Origin: Plotosus lineatus
Lineage: Eukaryota; Chordata; Actinopteri; Siluriformes; Plotosidae
DNA length: 64,000 nucleotides
NCBI GenBank assembly: GCA_024760905.1
Contig: CM045751.1
Coordinates: forward strand, 5,954,501 to 6,018,500
Direction: 5' to 3'
A model generated the notes under the pieces. The model had not been told where the DNA came from and did no database searches. It saw only the letters and a program-made list of their open reading frames with translations. The translations under genes and the position numbers were made by a program. Shown in pieces: positions 46,130 through 58,621 of this stretch (position 1 is the stretch's first letter; each line of letters begins with the position of its first letter).

Positions 46130-46510
46130 TACAACCCAAAAAGTAGTCCAGTTGGTTATACAACTGTAAGTCCTAAATAATGATAGCGAAGAGAATTAAT
46201 ATCACCAGCAGTGAAAAGTCGTGTTCACAGTCTGTTAGCGCACATCTAGGTCCATCTCGGTCTTCATCAATAAGAAGGAAGGGCTTCCAACATGAAGGAC
46301 TCCAATCAGCATCAGCACTTGAGGACAGACCACAGGACTCAGGACTCAGAGGGATCAGCATCACCGACATCCCAGAAGGAGAATGTGTATCTCAACAAAA
46401 ACAATTTTCAGTATGCTTGCCATTCACTTGCAGCTCACCTTGTACATTCGCTTTCTTGACTTTGTTGACCAGCGACTGGAGTTCAGCGAGGCTGTTGACT
46501 AGCCACATCT
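46130..46510. other. Intergenic, open plus-strand frame of unknown meaning
   Basis: 46180-46539 is open on plus (Ser/Arg-rich, SSSIRRKGFQHEGLQSASAL). There is no family resemblance, and no clear acceptor or donor fixes an exon. Left unassigned. Confidence 0.3.
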
Positions 46511-46514
46511 CTCA

Positions 46515-46815
46515 TTCATTCATTTTCTGGACGTCTTAATCTTATTTAGGGTTGCAGGTTGGCTGGCTCCCATATCGGCTGACTCTGGGGAAGGGCTGGA
46601 TACACCCACCAGCATTCACCCAACCATTCAGACTCATACCTGGCTGCAATTGGAACTGCCAGTTAGCCTACTGTGTCTGTATTTGGATTGTGGGAGGAAA
46701 CCGATGCAAGCACGGTGAGAACATGCAAACTCCACACAGAAACACTCGAGCTGGGGATTGAACACAGGACTTCTTGCCGTGAGGCTGACATGTTAACCAG
46801 TACGCCACCGTGCCA
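46515..46815 (-). mobile_element. V-SINE-like repeat (family B), inverted
   Basis: Tail complement TTTTCTGGACGTCTTAATCT to head complement TGTTAACCAGTACGCCACC. Confidence 0.82.
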
Positions 46816-46841
46816 CCACAGATACTTACTCTCTATAACTT

Positions 46842-46922
46842 AACACACACACACACACACAAGCATACACACCCCCCTCCCCCACCTCCCCCACCCCACC
46901 CCACACACACACACACACACAC
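46842..46922. repeat. (CA)n interrupted by a C-rich tract
   Basis: Two CA runs flank a CCCCCTCCCCCACC-type tract. A GT run lies at 47050-47078. Confidence 0.92.
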
Positions 46923-47099
46923 TCACACAAAAAGAAACATGTGTCTGGCTCCTGGCTGTCACATGTTCTTTCTTTCCCCTTGGCAGCATTATCTCAGCAC
47001 CGGCTAAAAACACAGTTTTCTCTGAATTGGGTTCATTCACCACATGCAACGTGTGTGCGTGTGTGTGTGTGTGTGTCTTTGGTGTGCGCATGCAAAATG

Positions 47100-47720
47100 G
47101 ATGGAGAGTTGTAGTTATAGAAGCGTGACTTCATGCATCTGATTTAATTCAACTGCTGTGTTTTCATGCAGAATTCCGTGTGTGTTTTGAGTTTTGTAAG
47201 CGTCTGCAGAACAAAGCATTTCAAACACTGTGCAGTCCCGTCTGCATGAGATCCATGCTGATTTCTATGTGTGGTGCATTTCACATTGAAACTGACCCTT
47301 ATCTGACCCAACCCAACAGAGACGGACAACATGAATCGACCCTTTCAAACACAAATCGGCATGTGCCGAGCCTTATTCAATACACGGTTCGAGGAAGTTT
47401 GTTTCTGAACCTGACTGTCGGGACAGAGAAGAGAGTTGATGCTGGGCTTCCTTGAACACGAAAGGATGAAGGGTTCACTCAAGCCATGCTACGGGGATCC
47501 AAAGGACTATGGTACAAATTGGGCTTTCAACATCTGCTCTCTTTTTATGTTTGTGTGTATACATCATTATTTTGAATGTTTTTGGGAACCTCCAGAAAGA
47601 CCATCAAGGAAATGCATCAGTGGAGTGAGATAGGAGAACATAAGGCCGAAAACAAGAAACGTACTTCCTTGTACAAGGGCACTGATTTCATGTGTAATGG
47701 AAAGAGTTAACTTGTCTGGA
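47100..47720. other. Intergenic, few repeats
   Basis: No repeat ends visible. A plus frame 47180-47455 has no recognisable family and no convincing splice sites. Confidence 0.35.
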
Positions 47721-47729
47721 GTCCGCTGG

Positions 47730-48005
47730 AAAGGTGTTTCAGTGTGGAGTTTGTTTGTTCTCTCCATGTTTGTGTGGGTTTCCCTCTGGGTACTCCGGTT
47801 TCCTCCCACAGTTTCAAAACATGCACATTAAGCTAACCGGTTGTTCCAAATTGCCCCTAGCTGTGAGTGTACCAGCAGTTGTGTTGCCCTGCGATGGTGT
47901 GGTGAGCTGTTCACGATGTACCCCACCGATGCCCAGCATCAGTCAAGTTATGCTTCGGTCGTTCCACGACTCTAACAGAATTAAATGGTTTGCCCAATGA
48001 CTGAG
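47730..48005 (+). mobile_element. V-SINE-like repeat, head missing
   Basis: Middle GTGTGGGTTTCCCTCTGGGT to TAACAGAATTAAATGGTTTG. Confidence 0.78.
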
Positions 48006-48087
48006 TGAGTGAATCAGTCCACCTTGTTATTTCCATTGAAAAAAAGGTCAAAGTTCGAATGAGCAATATACTTTATTAAATATTTCC

Positions 48088-48360
48088 CCAGTGCGGTTAA
48101 CTGGGTTATCAAAGGCCGGCCGTCTCTCACTGTCTATGGTGAGAGGTTCATGTAAAAAAAATAAAACATTGCTGACTTTCGTCAAGAGTAGCTGCAAAGC
48201 CGTCAGCGTGTTTCTGTCCCTTGCTAAACGGTTGTGTCAGGAAGGGCAGCCGACGTAAAAGCCTACGCCAAATCAAACATGCGAATCATGAATATGACTT
48301 TCATGAAGATGAAGGCAGATGATTCGCTGTGGCAACCCCTGAAAGGGAACAGCCGAAAAG
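48088..48360 (+). mobile_element. SINE family A body fragment joined to LINE 3' tail
   Basis: Body AACTGGGTTATCAAAGGCCG to CGTCAGCGTGTTTCTGTCC, then a short LINE end ending GACCCCTGAAGG-like (CAACCCCTGAAAGGGAACAG). Confidence 0.72.
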
Positions 48361-48386
48361 AAAAAAAAAAGAAGATACGTTATTAT

Positions 48387-48841
48387 AGTGATCCCTCGCT
48401 ACTTAGCACTTCAATTCATGCGGCAACAGTGCATCACGTTTTTTTTTTTTTAATATTCATCACAAAATTTAAAAAAATAAGGAAATTAAGGAAGAATGGG
48501 GGGAAAATTTGAGGAAAATGCTGCAAAACAAGGCCATTTATGCAAAAAAAAACAAAAAAAACAAAAAACAAACAAAAACAAAAACAACCCAAAACCCCCC
48601 AACAAAACTATTTACATTTTAATGTGAGGCGCGCGTCATATTTTATTTGCATCTTATGCATTATTTTTGAATGTTTAATTGCTATTATAAGCATTTATAG
48701 CATTGAATATGTATTTATTGAGATTATATACACATATGCATGTACGGAAACGTCAGTCATGGAAGTCGATCCTACTTCGAGGAATTCGGCGGTCTCGGGG
48801 GTTCTCGGTCCACATTAACCGTTGAAAGCGAGGGATCCTTG
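48387..48841. mobile_element. Tigger/pogo-like MITE
   Basis: Ends TAGTGATCCCTCGCTACTTA and AAGCGAGGGATCCTTG, with the same AT-rich interior as the other family members. Confidence 0.75.
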
Positions 48842-48864
48842 TATTTAAATTCTGCAGGTATTTT

Positions 48865-49015
48865 GGAACCATTGCTGACTTTCATCATGAGTACGCTGCA
48901 TAGCCGTCAGCGTGTTTATGACTTTCGATGGCCTGGTGAGTTGTCCAGGTTGTACCCTGCCCTCGCCCGGAGTAGGCTGAGATAGCCGCCAGGCTCATCA
49001 CAACCCAATTAGGAT
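48865..49015 (+). mobile_element. SINE family A tail fragment
   Basis: GGAACCATTGCTGACTTTCA to CAACCCAATTAGGATTCTGA. Confidence 0.7.
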
Positions 49016-49019
49016 TCTG

Positions 49020-49308
49020 AGTTTAAAAAAAAAAGTGTTTTTTTTTATTATTATTATTTTCTTATTTGTTAATTTACTATGAAGGAACCCAGTCTTTTGC
49101 ACACGATTAAATGTTTTCACTGTTGTGCGATGTTTTATAATATCACCTGCGTCATCTGTTTATAACTTCAAGACATGTTGAATATAAATGAAGACCAAAG
49201 TGCAGGGTGCCAAAGGTGTGGTGGCACTGACTCATGGGCTGAAGGTGGAGAGAAACGGTTTACACAGCACAGAGACAGAGAGGGAGTGAGAGCGAGAGAG
49301 CAAGAGAA

Positions 49309-49352
<44 letters not shown>

Positions 49353-50335
49353 CACCGGCACCTCAAAGCTTTTTGCCGAGCTGCATATTTAAACAGCTGT
49401 GCTATGACATTAGAATCTGCAGCACCAGTGGAACACGATGTCATAACGTCTGCGTGGTGTCAAAATGACCAAAAACAACTTATTTCAGAATTTTTTTCTA
49501 TGAAGTCTAACAGTTTTGGCTCCAGATCCAAGCAGGTCCTTGTAACAACTGGGAGAGGATGTTCGTGAAATTAATTTGTTTTGCACAAATACACACGTCA
49601 CGTTCATTGATTAATGTTCCATTTATTGGAACACTGTCTTAGGACTTGTTGAAAAGGGGGATTAATCCACAGGAAAAAAATAAATTATTCCTTTTTCACG
49701 GTGGAAAATCCAAATGAAAACATTGGCAGTGTCCGCTTTTGTGAAAGAATGATCAATAAAAACGTCCTGAGAATGCGGCTGGTCCTCCACCAGAGCGCTG
49801 GAGTGATGAAGACAAGTGCTGCGAGGTTTGTTTTACGTGCTAATGTGCATCAGCGAAATAGAACGTGACGTTCGAGCTTTTAAACTCTTGGTGAACTCCA
49901 AAGTAGGACATGAGCTCTGAGATATTTGCCAGACATACGGCATATAATGATGAGGAAGTGTTTGTTTCTGAGTTGGAGCATTTAGAGATAAACAACACAA
50001 ACTTATCTGGGATAAAAGGTTCGGCTCTCAAAACACAGAGAAACGTTTCCCTCTCACTCGGTACTCTATAATAATTTAAAGAAACGAACAACTCGCAGTT
50101 TTCCCCTGTAGAATAGAATTCCCCACACTTTTTTTAAAACTGTGTCCCAAGTAGACCTTTGCAGGAACCTAAGAATCATTAACCGTCCTAAAGACCGTCT
50201 AGACTGTCGACAAAAGAATGCAGAAAGAGTTACTTTGGTTTATACAGAGGAACCTTACGCATTCTTTGTAGAACCTTACAACAGCAACGGTCCTTTTGTT
50301 CCTCACACCCTAAAGAAACCCTAATTACCCTATTT
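49020..50335. other. Intergenic, (GA)n at 49277-49349
   Basis: Apart from the GA array and poly-T runs, this 1.3 kb has no recognised repeat or exon. Confidence 0.4.
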
Positions 50336-50337
50336 AG

Positions 50338-50616
50338 GATTACTGGGCTGGCGAGGGCAGAGTACACCCTGGATGGCTGGCCAGTCCAACGCAGGGTGGA
50401 AACACGCCGACGGCTTTGCAGCTACTCTTGTCGAAAGTTAGCAATGGTTCTTTGACAGCCTCACACCATAGACAGTGAGAGACATGGCCGGCCTTTGATA
50501 ACCCAGTTAGCTACACCGAGGGGGACAGCAGGGACAACCTACGGAGAGTAGGGCTTGAACCCCCAACCTTAGGATCAGTGATCCAACACCTTTACACCCA
50601 GGCCACCACTGCCTGA
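50338..50616 (-). mobile_element. SINE family A, inverted, tail shortened
   Basis: GGGCTGGCGAGGGCAGAGTA to GGCCACCACTGCCTGATGG. Confidence 0.82.
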
Positions 50617-50679
50617 TGGAACTATAGGAGTTCTTTCATTAGTTGTTTTTTTTTTTTATGTCACTTTATCCGATTTATA

Positions 50680-50832
50680 CCAAAGAGAAGATTTATGGAT
50701 GTGGTGAAGGCGGACATGAAGGTCGTTGGAGTAAGAGTAGAAGATGCAGAGGCGAGGGAGAGCTGGAGGCAGATCATTTGCTGTGGCGACCCCCTGAAGG
50801 GAACAGCCGTAAGGAAAAGAAGAAGAAGATCC
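50680..50832 (+). mobile_element. LINE 3' fragment
   Basis: CCAAAGAGAAGATTTATGGA to GAAGGGAACAGCCGTAAGGA, the RRFMD...CGDP end of the [15 protein letters not shown] LINE. Confidence 0.78.
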
Positions 50833-50834
50833 TA

Positions 50835-51120
50835 ATTATGGTTGCAGGGAGGCTGGTGTCCATCTCGGCTGTCTCTAGGCAAGGGTCAGGTACACCCTGG
50901 ACAGCTTGCCAGGCCATCACAGGATCAACACACATACAACTATTCACACTCGCACCAAGAGGGAATGTGGAACAATCAATTAGCCTACCGTGTATGTTTT
51001 TGGACTACAAGAGGAACCCAGAGTACCCGGAGGAACTCTACGCAGAGATACCCGAGCCTGGGAATTGAACCCAGATCCTTCTTGGTGTGAGGAGGATGTA
51101 CAACCCACTGCACCATCGTG
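50835..51120 (-). mobile_element. V-SINE-like repeat, inverted
   Basis: TCCTAATTATGGTTGCAGGG to CCACTGCACCATCGTGCTGC. A plus-strand V-SINE fragment follows at 51220-51480. Confidence 0.8.
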
Positions 51121-51219
51121 CTGCTGCTCAAGTGTGTGCAACTCTGGCCGAGGGCAGAGTACAACTTGCCAGGCCATCACGAGGCAGAAATATGCTGACG
51201 GCATCTCAATGGCCTACTC

Positions 51220-51480
51220 TTTTTGGACGTTCTCCATGTGCTTGCGTATGTTTTCCTCCAAGTACTCCAGTTTCCTTTGACATTCAAATGACATGCATAT
51301 TGGGCTAATTGGCTGTTCCAAATTGCCCCTCGATGGGAGTTTGAATGGTTGTGTGTGTTGGCCCTGAGATGATGCTGAGCTACTCAGGGTGTATCTCGTT
51401 TTTCACCAGCATTGGCTGAGATAGGCTCCAGCTTCCTAGTGACCATAATAGAATTATGTGGTTCAACAAGTGAATGAATA
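51220..51480 (+). mobile_element. V-SINE-like repeat, head missing
   Basis: GACGTTCTCCATGTGCTTGC to ATTATGTGGTTCAACAAGTG. Together with 50835-51120 it forms a tail-out inverted pair. Confidence 0.75.
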
Positions 51481-51489
51481 GTGTTGGCT

Positions 51490-51980
51490 GTTTTTTTTTT
51501 TCTCCATCTGGATTTGGTTGTCTCAGGAGTCTTTAAATTGCACTGTCAGGTTAACATGGTATTGGCGCTGTTCTGGTCTTCCCACTAGAAGTCATCCAAA
51601 ACACATAGAACAGCATTCCAAAAAAGGACCTTGAGCTTCTCTGAGGATAAAATACAATGTTACATTGTTTTCACACCCAAAACCCCCAAGATATTATCAG
51701 TACGCCTTTACTCGACTTTATGGCATTTAAACGTGCAGCTTTCAAACACATGTGCATACTTACGGTAAATGCACACAATTTGGGACGTAAACAAAAGACT
51801 GTTGGAATTTATATTGAAAGCAGTCGTGTCTTCTCCGGCTAGTCATTGTCTCGCATTGTATTTTTAAAACAACATTGACCTGACGCATGTTTATCATGCG
51901 AGCAAGATAAACCTGTTCATGGTTGATTTAGTTTGCAAACTTCACCGATATGATTGTTTGCTACTTTGCTCGACTGGGTA
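51490..51980. other. Intergenic, nothing recognised
   Basis: No SINE, LINE or TIR signals by eye. Short frames only. Confidence 0.4.
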
Positions 51981-51984
51981 AAAG

Positions 51985-52748
51985 GCTTTTCCGGGCCGAT
52001 TAGCCTCATATTCTTCCGTGTGTATTCCTCCGTGCTCCGAGAATGCCTTGTGACAGTGCTTCCCCCTATAGGAAGAAAAAGAAACCATTTCACGTGCCCC
52101 CCAGTGCATGACTATAAATAGCGTTTACTGCACTTCATATCTTTTGCTCGGTGCTTTTTCCCTACACCATAGGGAACACAGTGAGAGCGCCACTGCCAAC
52201 TACTGGAGTGGATGTGCAATTACACTTAATTCTAGCACAGTATGGCAAAAAAAAAAAAAAAAAAAGCATGTTCTCCAGGGTCATACCCCCCCACACACAT
52301 CACACCGTGCCTTCCACTATTTGAGAAGCACTGGCCTCGTGGGAGCTCACCAAGAGACTTTCCTTGCTGGAATTCGTAGCATGCACATGCACAAAATTCT
52401 CCATATCACCTCTTGCCTGCCCATCTGACATCTTTGCCGCAGTCGATGATCGAAAGGGTTAGTTGACTGATTGTTTATTCTTGCTTTATTATTGTTATTA
52501 TTAATTATTATTTATGTTAATATACATGTATTGTGAAATATTTATTGTTTTTACATGTTTATCTTTAATATATATATATATATATATATACATACGTGTT
52601 TGTGTCAGGTTATATGAGTTTGGGAGGGGTTGGAACGGATTAATTGGTTTTCTGTTATTTCTTTTGGGAATACTGTAATTGTTTCATTTAACCAGTTTAT
52701 GAGCTTGCCCTTAGAACAGATTAAATTCGTAAGTCAAGGTACCACTAT
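51985..52748. mobile_element. Composite mariner-like/hAT MITE, inverted, one end truncated
   Basis: It is the reverse of the 45.2-46.1 kb composite. The hAT MITE (52051-52341) sits in the same internal position, flanked by CACAAGGC/CACGAGGC-like 8-mers. The outer end TAAGTCAAGGTACCACTA is at 52748. The other outer end is missing. Confidence 0.78.
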
Positions 52749-53079
52749 ATAAATACAGTTCTGTATTACTAAAGTAATTATTTATGGAATGTATCATGTG
52801 CAAAAATATATTTTTATCTGGTTTCACCCAAATGAGTTTTTGAGTTTGGTTACTCTCACTGTTCCTCTTGTCACCTCAGGGAGTTTTCGCTTGCCGCTGT
52901 TGCTGCGGGCCTGCTCATTGCGAATGTCTATAGGTTTTCGAAAAAAATGTTTAATTCTTTACCATATTTGTTTTTACAAGGTAAAGCTGCTTTCAAACAA
53001 TGTCAGTTTGTTACCCATAAAAGATGTTGTACAAATAACAGTGACATGAATTGAATTCATTTGGATACAGTGCAGGCCA

Positions 53080-53335
53080 GAGTGGAAAGGTGGAATATTG
53101 GTTAGCACATCCACCTCATTGAAGGAAGGTTGGGGGTTTGAATCCTGGTCTCAAGTGTTTCTGTTTGGAACATGCATGCCGTCTGTGTTTGCATGGGTTT
53201 GTCTTGGTACTCTGGTTTTCTCCCACAGTACAAAGATATGCACATTAGGCTAATGAGTTGTTCCAAACTGGCCCTGGTGTGAGTAGCCGTGTGTTTGACC
53301 TGCACTGGTCTGGCAAACTGTTCAGAGTGACTGCA
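53080..53335 (+). mobile_element. V-SINE-like repeat (family B), tail missing
   Basis: ATATTGGTTAGCACATCCAC, TTGCATGGGTTTGTCTTGGT, CTGGTCTGGCAAACTGTTC. Confidence 0.75.
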
Positions 53336-53444
53336 GACCAGGCACATACTGGAGAAATCCCATCGCACTACATGAAGCAGTAGTATGGTAGTACACCAAT
53401 CAGCCACTTGAGTCAGCCAAATTAAAAATGTTATAAGCACTGGT

Positions 53445-53785
53445 GGGGCAGTGGTGGTCTAGTAGTATAAGGTGCCGGATTGCTGATCCAAAGGTTGGGG
53501 GTTCGAGTCCCACTCTCCACAAGGTTGTCACTGTCCCCCCCCAATGCAGCCAACTGGGTTATCAAAGGCCGGACATGTCTCTCACTGTCTATGGTGTGAG
53601 GCATGTAAAAGAACCATTGCTGACTTTGGACAAGAGTAGGCTGCAAAGCCGTCAGCGTGTTTCCGCCCTGCGATGGCCTGGCGAGCTGTCCAGGGTGTAC
53701 TCTGCCCTCGCCCTGAGTTGGCTGGGATGGGCACCAGCCTCCCCGCGACCCTAATTAGGATGAAGCGGTTACAGAAAATGAACTG
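53445..53785 (+). mobile_element. SINE family A, full length
   Basis: GGGGCAGTGGTGGTCTAGTA to TGAAGCGGTTACAGAAAATG. It is close in sequence to the 19.1 kb copy, including the unusual GGATGAAGCGG tail. Confidence 0.9.
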
Positions 53786-54159
53786 ATAAGCACTGGTGGG
53801 TGACATGAATACTTTGGTACTGGTCAAGGAGTGGGGTGTGTTACGCAGAAAGTGAAAAGTTATCTCTCAATGTTGATGTGTTGGAAGCAGATAAAATCAG
53901 AAAGCATTCGGATCTGAGAGACTTTGATAAAGGCTACACTGTAATGATAAATGGTTTGGTGTATTCATCCCCAAAATGACAGGACATATGCATATGTTGT
54001 GTTCCTGGTATAAAGTGGTTCACACCTACTGACGGGGTCTCAAGGAAGTGCAACCAGTGATTTGTAGGAGAGTCATGTGTGCCCAAGGCTTCCTGATGTG
54101 TATTGAGTGAATGTGAGTACGTCTGGGCTGACACCTGGTCTACAACATACAGTATACAA

Positions 54160-54505
54160 AGGGCAGTAGTGGCCCAGTGGTAAAGATGCTGGATCACTGA
54201 TTCTCAGGTTGGAGGTTTGAAGCTCCACTCTCAACGGGCTGTCAATGTCCCACCAGTGCAGATAACTGGGTTATGAAAGGCTGGCCATGTCTCTCACTGT
54301 CTATGGTGGGAGGTTCATGTAAAAGAACCATTGCTCGCTTTTAACAAGAGTAGCTGCATAGCCGTAAGCATGTTTCCGCTCCGAGATGGCCTGGTGAGCT
54401 GTCCAGGGTGTACTCTGTCCTCGCCCTGAGTTGGCTGGGATGGACGCCAGCCTTCCCACGACCCTAATTAGGATTAAGCGGTTACAGAAAATGAAATGAA
54501 ATACG
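54160..54505 (+). mobile_element. SINE family A, full length
   Basis: GGGCAGTAGTGGCCCAGTGG to GATTAAGCGGTTACAGAAAA. Confidence 0.88.
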
Positions 54506-54509
54506 TACA

Positions 54510-56490
54510 GTACATTGCTGCTTGCTGTATATGGGGCTGCCTAGCTGCAGACCAGTCAAGTGGTGTTAATGTTATGGTTTATCGGTGTGTGTGTGTGTGT
54601 GTGTCCGCTTTCTGACTGTATCTACCCTCTTTCTTTAGTGAGGAGGAGTAAAATTCACGTTGTCTGCTAAAACGATTCGCTTTGTGCGGTCCAAGTTTGA
54701 ATTTGGAGTAAATGCAGTGTTAACATACACCATTAACTTACAAAATCAGACACATCATCTTACAGTTTTGTTTCGTTTTTATTATCTCCAGTAAAAAGAA
54801 ACCACAAGCCCAGTTATTTATTGCTTCATACTGCTAAGCATTACCACCAACAGTAACTCCTTTTAACACTGTATTAATCATTTATTTTTATTCAACCTTT
54901 CTTTCTGTGACAATTTTGGAAGATGCACTTGAAAAGAGGAGTGCAAGCATCTTGATTTCCACAGCATGACAAGGTTAAAATTAATTCCACCTGGAGGTGA
55001 AACGAAGGAAAATAACCAGCCCCAGCATCCTGCTTAATGTCTGGCACCATTTATTCTGGCAGCCATTGTGTTTCCACGAGAAGGAAAACCCCGTGTAACA
55101 CCCTCCATGCTTTAATTTTAGGGTTTTTTATTTTTATTTTTTTAAATGCTTTAATTTTTTTTTTTTTTTTTTTGGGTAACCAGCAAAAATTCACTCATAA
55201 AATATCAATTTGTATTCGACATGGTACATGATCAGAGATGTGGCATCCATCATGTTGGGCATGTAAGATTTTTCATAGAAAGACTGGTCGAGATTTAATA
55301 GGAAATTGAAAACAGTATCCTAAAAAAGGACAAGACACATCAATATTAAGTATAATTGAAGTGTTCATGTGTATTTCCTCCAAAATTAAATATGCAGAAT
55401 ACACTACTGTAGTGTTGTAATGTGAAACCCATGGAAATGCATTAACCAGCTAGCGGGGAACTCAGAGTGCAAGGTATCACTGCCAGGCACAAATAGATTA
55501 TTATAGCCTGGCATGATTATAATGAAATGTCTCCCCCTAGTGAGTGTTGACTGAACATCGTTTTCACCATGTTAATGATATGGATTTTAAGATTTTTGCA
55601 AAAAAATATATATATATTTCATGTGTATATCACCTCCAAAATATTTTGGGTTGTTTTCACCCCTGCACCAAATTTAATAAAAAAAAAAAAAAAATGCTTG
55701 TGAGAAAAAAAACCCAAAAAAAAACCTGGATCTGGGTCATGATTTGGATCTGCTCCAAAATGCTATGGTTTTTTTTTTTTGTCATGGACCTACAACCATC
55801 TTGCCACTAAGTTTAGTGAAAATTTGATTTCGTAGTTTTTGCTTAATTTTACTTACAGACAAACAATCAGACAAACACTGGTGAATACAGAAGTGGCAGA
55901 AGTAATTAGTGATGTGTTATCTTCACTGCGTGATCTAAATATTGTAGATTTTTAATTGTTCACTTTCTGGAACATACAGTAAATCAGCCGTCAGAGCTGA
56001 AAATCATAGACTGTGTAGGCATTGCAGGTTACTGAGCACCTTTATTTTTCTAACATACTCAAGGCACTGAATTCATTTTCTTAAAATGCATTTTCTCAAA
56101 TGGGAAGTCCAGATCCATATCACCTTTTCATGTTCCACAACTGTTCTGATGTTTCTATGGTTTTTTTTTTTTTTTTATTGACCCCAGTCTGCCCATGAGG
56201 TTTGTTTTGCTTGGCCAGTGGAAGCATCATCACAAGTCTAACGAGTGTATGTGCTGGCAAAGTCAGATACTTATTTACACCTGTATTGTGACATTGAAGG
56301 AAAGAGAGCATACCAGCCATGAGCTCACCCAACTGAAACAATCTCCATGTTGTTTTCCGAGCCAACAAACCACATAATAATAAATTTCTTAATAACTCAA
56401 AAACTATTTGTGCGATGTTTGCGAGAAACACCTTCAGTAAAAGTTTCTGTATCACACAAAAACATGTTTCAAAGACTAAAAATTTTGTAA
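54510..56490. other. Intergenic, low repeat content
   Basis: A (GT)n run lies at 54585-54603, with several poly-T/poly-A runs (55150, 55680, 56160). No supportable exon in 2 kb. Confidence 0.4.
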
Positions 56491-56499
56491 ATGTGATTG

Positions 56500-56822
56500 T
56501 TTTACCTGGTGATAAGGTGTTGGATTCCTGATCCTATGGTTGGGGGTTCAAGCCCCCCCCTGTCAACGGTTGTCACTGCCCAGTGCAGCTAACTGGGTTA
56601 TCAAAGGCCGGCCATGTCTCTCGCCATCTGTGGTAAGAGGCTGTAAAAGAATACTTGCTGACCTTTGTCAAGAGAAGCTGCATAACCGTCAGCGTGTTTC
56701 TTCCCTGTGATGGCCTGGCGAGCTGTCCAGGGTGTACTCTGTCCTCGCCCAGAGTTAGCTGAGATGGACGCCAGCCTCTCCACAACCCTAATTAGGATTA
56801 AGTAGTTCAAAAAAAAAATGAA
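56500..56822 (+). mobile_element. SINE family A
   Basis: CTGGTGATAAGGTGTTGGAT to GATTAAGTAGTTCAAAAAAA. Confidence 0.85.
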
Positions 56823-56859
56823 TGAATTTAATAATTATAAATTCAAGAATTAATTATTT

Positions 56860-57170
56860 CAGTGCTTAGCACGTCCATCTCACAGCGAGAAGGTCCAGTG
56901 TTCGAGTCCTGGACTTGACGAGGTTGCTCCTAAGTGGAGTTTACATGTTCTCACCATGCTTGTGTTGGTTTCCTCCAGTTTCTCTGACTTTCAGGCTAAT
57001 TGGCCTTTTCAAAATTACCCCCAGGTGTGAACATGAGTACAAATGGTTGTGTGTGTATGTTGGCCCTGCAAAGGACTGATGACATGTTTGGGGTGTCCCT
57101 CACCATCGTCCAGTGTTGGCTAAGATAGGCTCCAGCCTCCAAGTAACCCTTGTAGGAGTAAGCAGCTTGG
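56860..57170 (+). mobile_element. V-SINE-like repeat (family B)
   Basis: CAGTGCTTAGCACGTCCATC, AGCGAGAAGGTCCAGTGTTC, tail GTAGGAGTAAGCAGCTTGG. Confidence 0.82.
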
Positions 57171-57199
57171 CTAATATTGGCAAACAGTTTATTAACTTT

Positions 57200-57455
57200 A
57201 CCTGGTGGTAAGCTGCCGGGTTACTGATCTCAAGGTAGGGGTTCAAGCCTCACTGTGAACGGGTTATCACAACCCCCCAACCAGTGCCACAAACAGGGTT
57301 ATCAATGGCCGGCCATGTCTCTCACTGTCTATGGTGAGAGGCATGTAAAGAAACCATTGCTGACTTTTGACAAGAATAGCTGCAAAGCCATCAGAGTGTT
57401 TCTACCCTGCAATGGCCCGGTGAGCTGTCCAGGGTGTACTTTGCATTGGCCCATT
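57200..57455 (+). mobile_element. SINE family A, tail missing
   Basis: CCTGGTGGTAAGCTGCCGGG to GAGCTGTCCAGGGTGTACTT. Confidence 0.82.
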
Positions 57456-57464
57456 ATTTAATGT

Positions 57465-58621
57465 TAATTAGATTCCTCTTGATTGCATCTTTTTAATAAA
57501 TTCAATTGAGTTTATAATGAATACCTCACTCTCATTCATAGGGGGCGGATGGCAATTTCCCTCCGAGTGAGTTAGACCGCCTCCAGGTACGCATGCACAG
57601 CAGTTCGAAAAGAGGCGGGTGACTAGCATTGTATGTCACAGAGAGGGCGATTAATTAGTTAATTAAACCCCCCCCCCATTTTCTCCCCAATTTAACTAAG
57701 TGATTAATTACTTAATTTTACAGCACAGTAAATTTGAATATAACGTTAATTAAAAGAGTTTTATACGTTGTACAGTTTTGAATACGGTGCGAATTATTTT
57801 ATTTCTTGATCTCAGTGTAAAACACAAATGTCAAAATTCAACCCTTACAACACAATTCATAAAATGCACAAAACCATAAAATATGCCAACTGTCTTTTTC
57901 CCCTCATAACACTAAAAATAATTTCTGCATAAAGTAAAATCAGAAAAATATTTTAATGTTGCATTTTCCTTTTGTTTACACTGTATTTTACCCTTTTTGG
58001 TTTTGATCGTTTTGTCGCAGGATTAATAATTAAACATCTCACAATTGTATGTTTATATCTCGTTCAGAGTACCTGCTCCGACTCCACCACGGCGTGGGTT
58101 ATATATGCAAAAATAGATCTAATTCTAAAAACAATGGCTTGATTAAAGACAGTATTAACAATTAACATTTAAAGTGCCTTAACATTTGTTGTAATGATAT
58201 GTGAATGGATTTGTAATGAAAAAGATAGAAAACACCATTGCAGATGTCCGAACATACCATTCAGAGCCATTTACAAAATATCTATTTGACCATTAAAAGA
58301 GAGAAAGTCCAACATGTTCATCAAAACTTTAAGCTATGTGCTGTAGTAAGTCCTACACCGTCTTCCGCCACTAGTATTAGGTGACCACCATTTCGTCAAG
58401 TGCATCACTGATGCATGTTGGATTTTTGGTTTGTATTTGCAGTATATAGTCCAAGTTCTTTTTAAGGTGAAATCGTTTGGAAAGGTACATTATGAACCTT
58501 GGTTACTTCAAAAGTCATGTTTTCATTCTCCCATACACAGTAAGATCATTGAGATCCCAGGAAGGTAATATATATCATACCAAATATTCTTCAATCTTAT
58601 TGACAGTGGTCTTAAAATTTA
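57465..58621 (-). other. scara3: scara3 3' flank and probable 3' UTR
   Basis: This is the 1.1 kb after the scara3 stop codon (minus strand). A candidate polyadenylation signal AATAAA (TTTATT on plus) is at 57798-57803, about 820 bp past the stop. A C-rich run lies at 57668-57677. There are no repeats. Assignment as UTR is inferred from position. Confidence 0.4.

Noticed and set aside
46180..46539. 119-residue plus-strand frame as a possible exon.
   Set aside because: No family resemblance, no supporting splice sites, and it runs into an inverted V-SINE.
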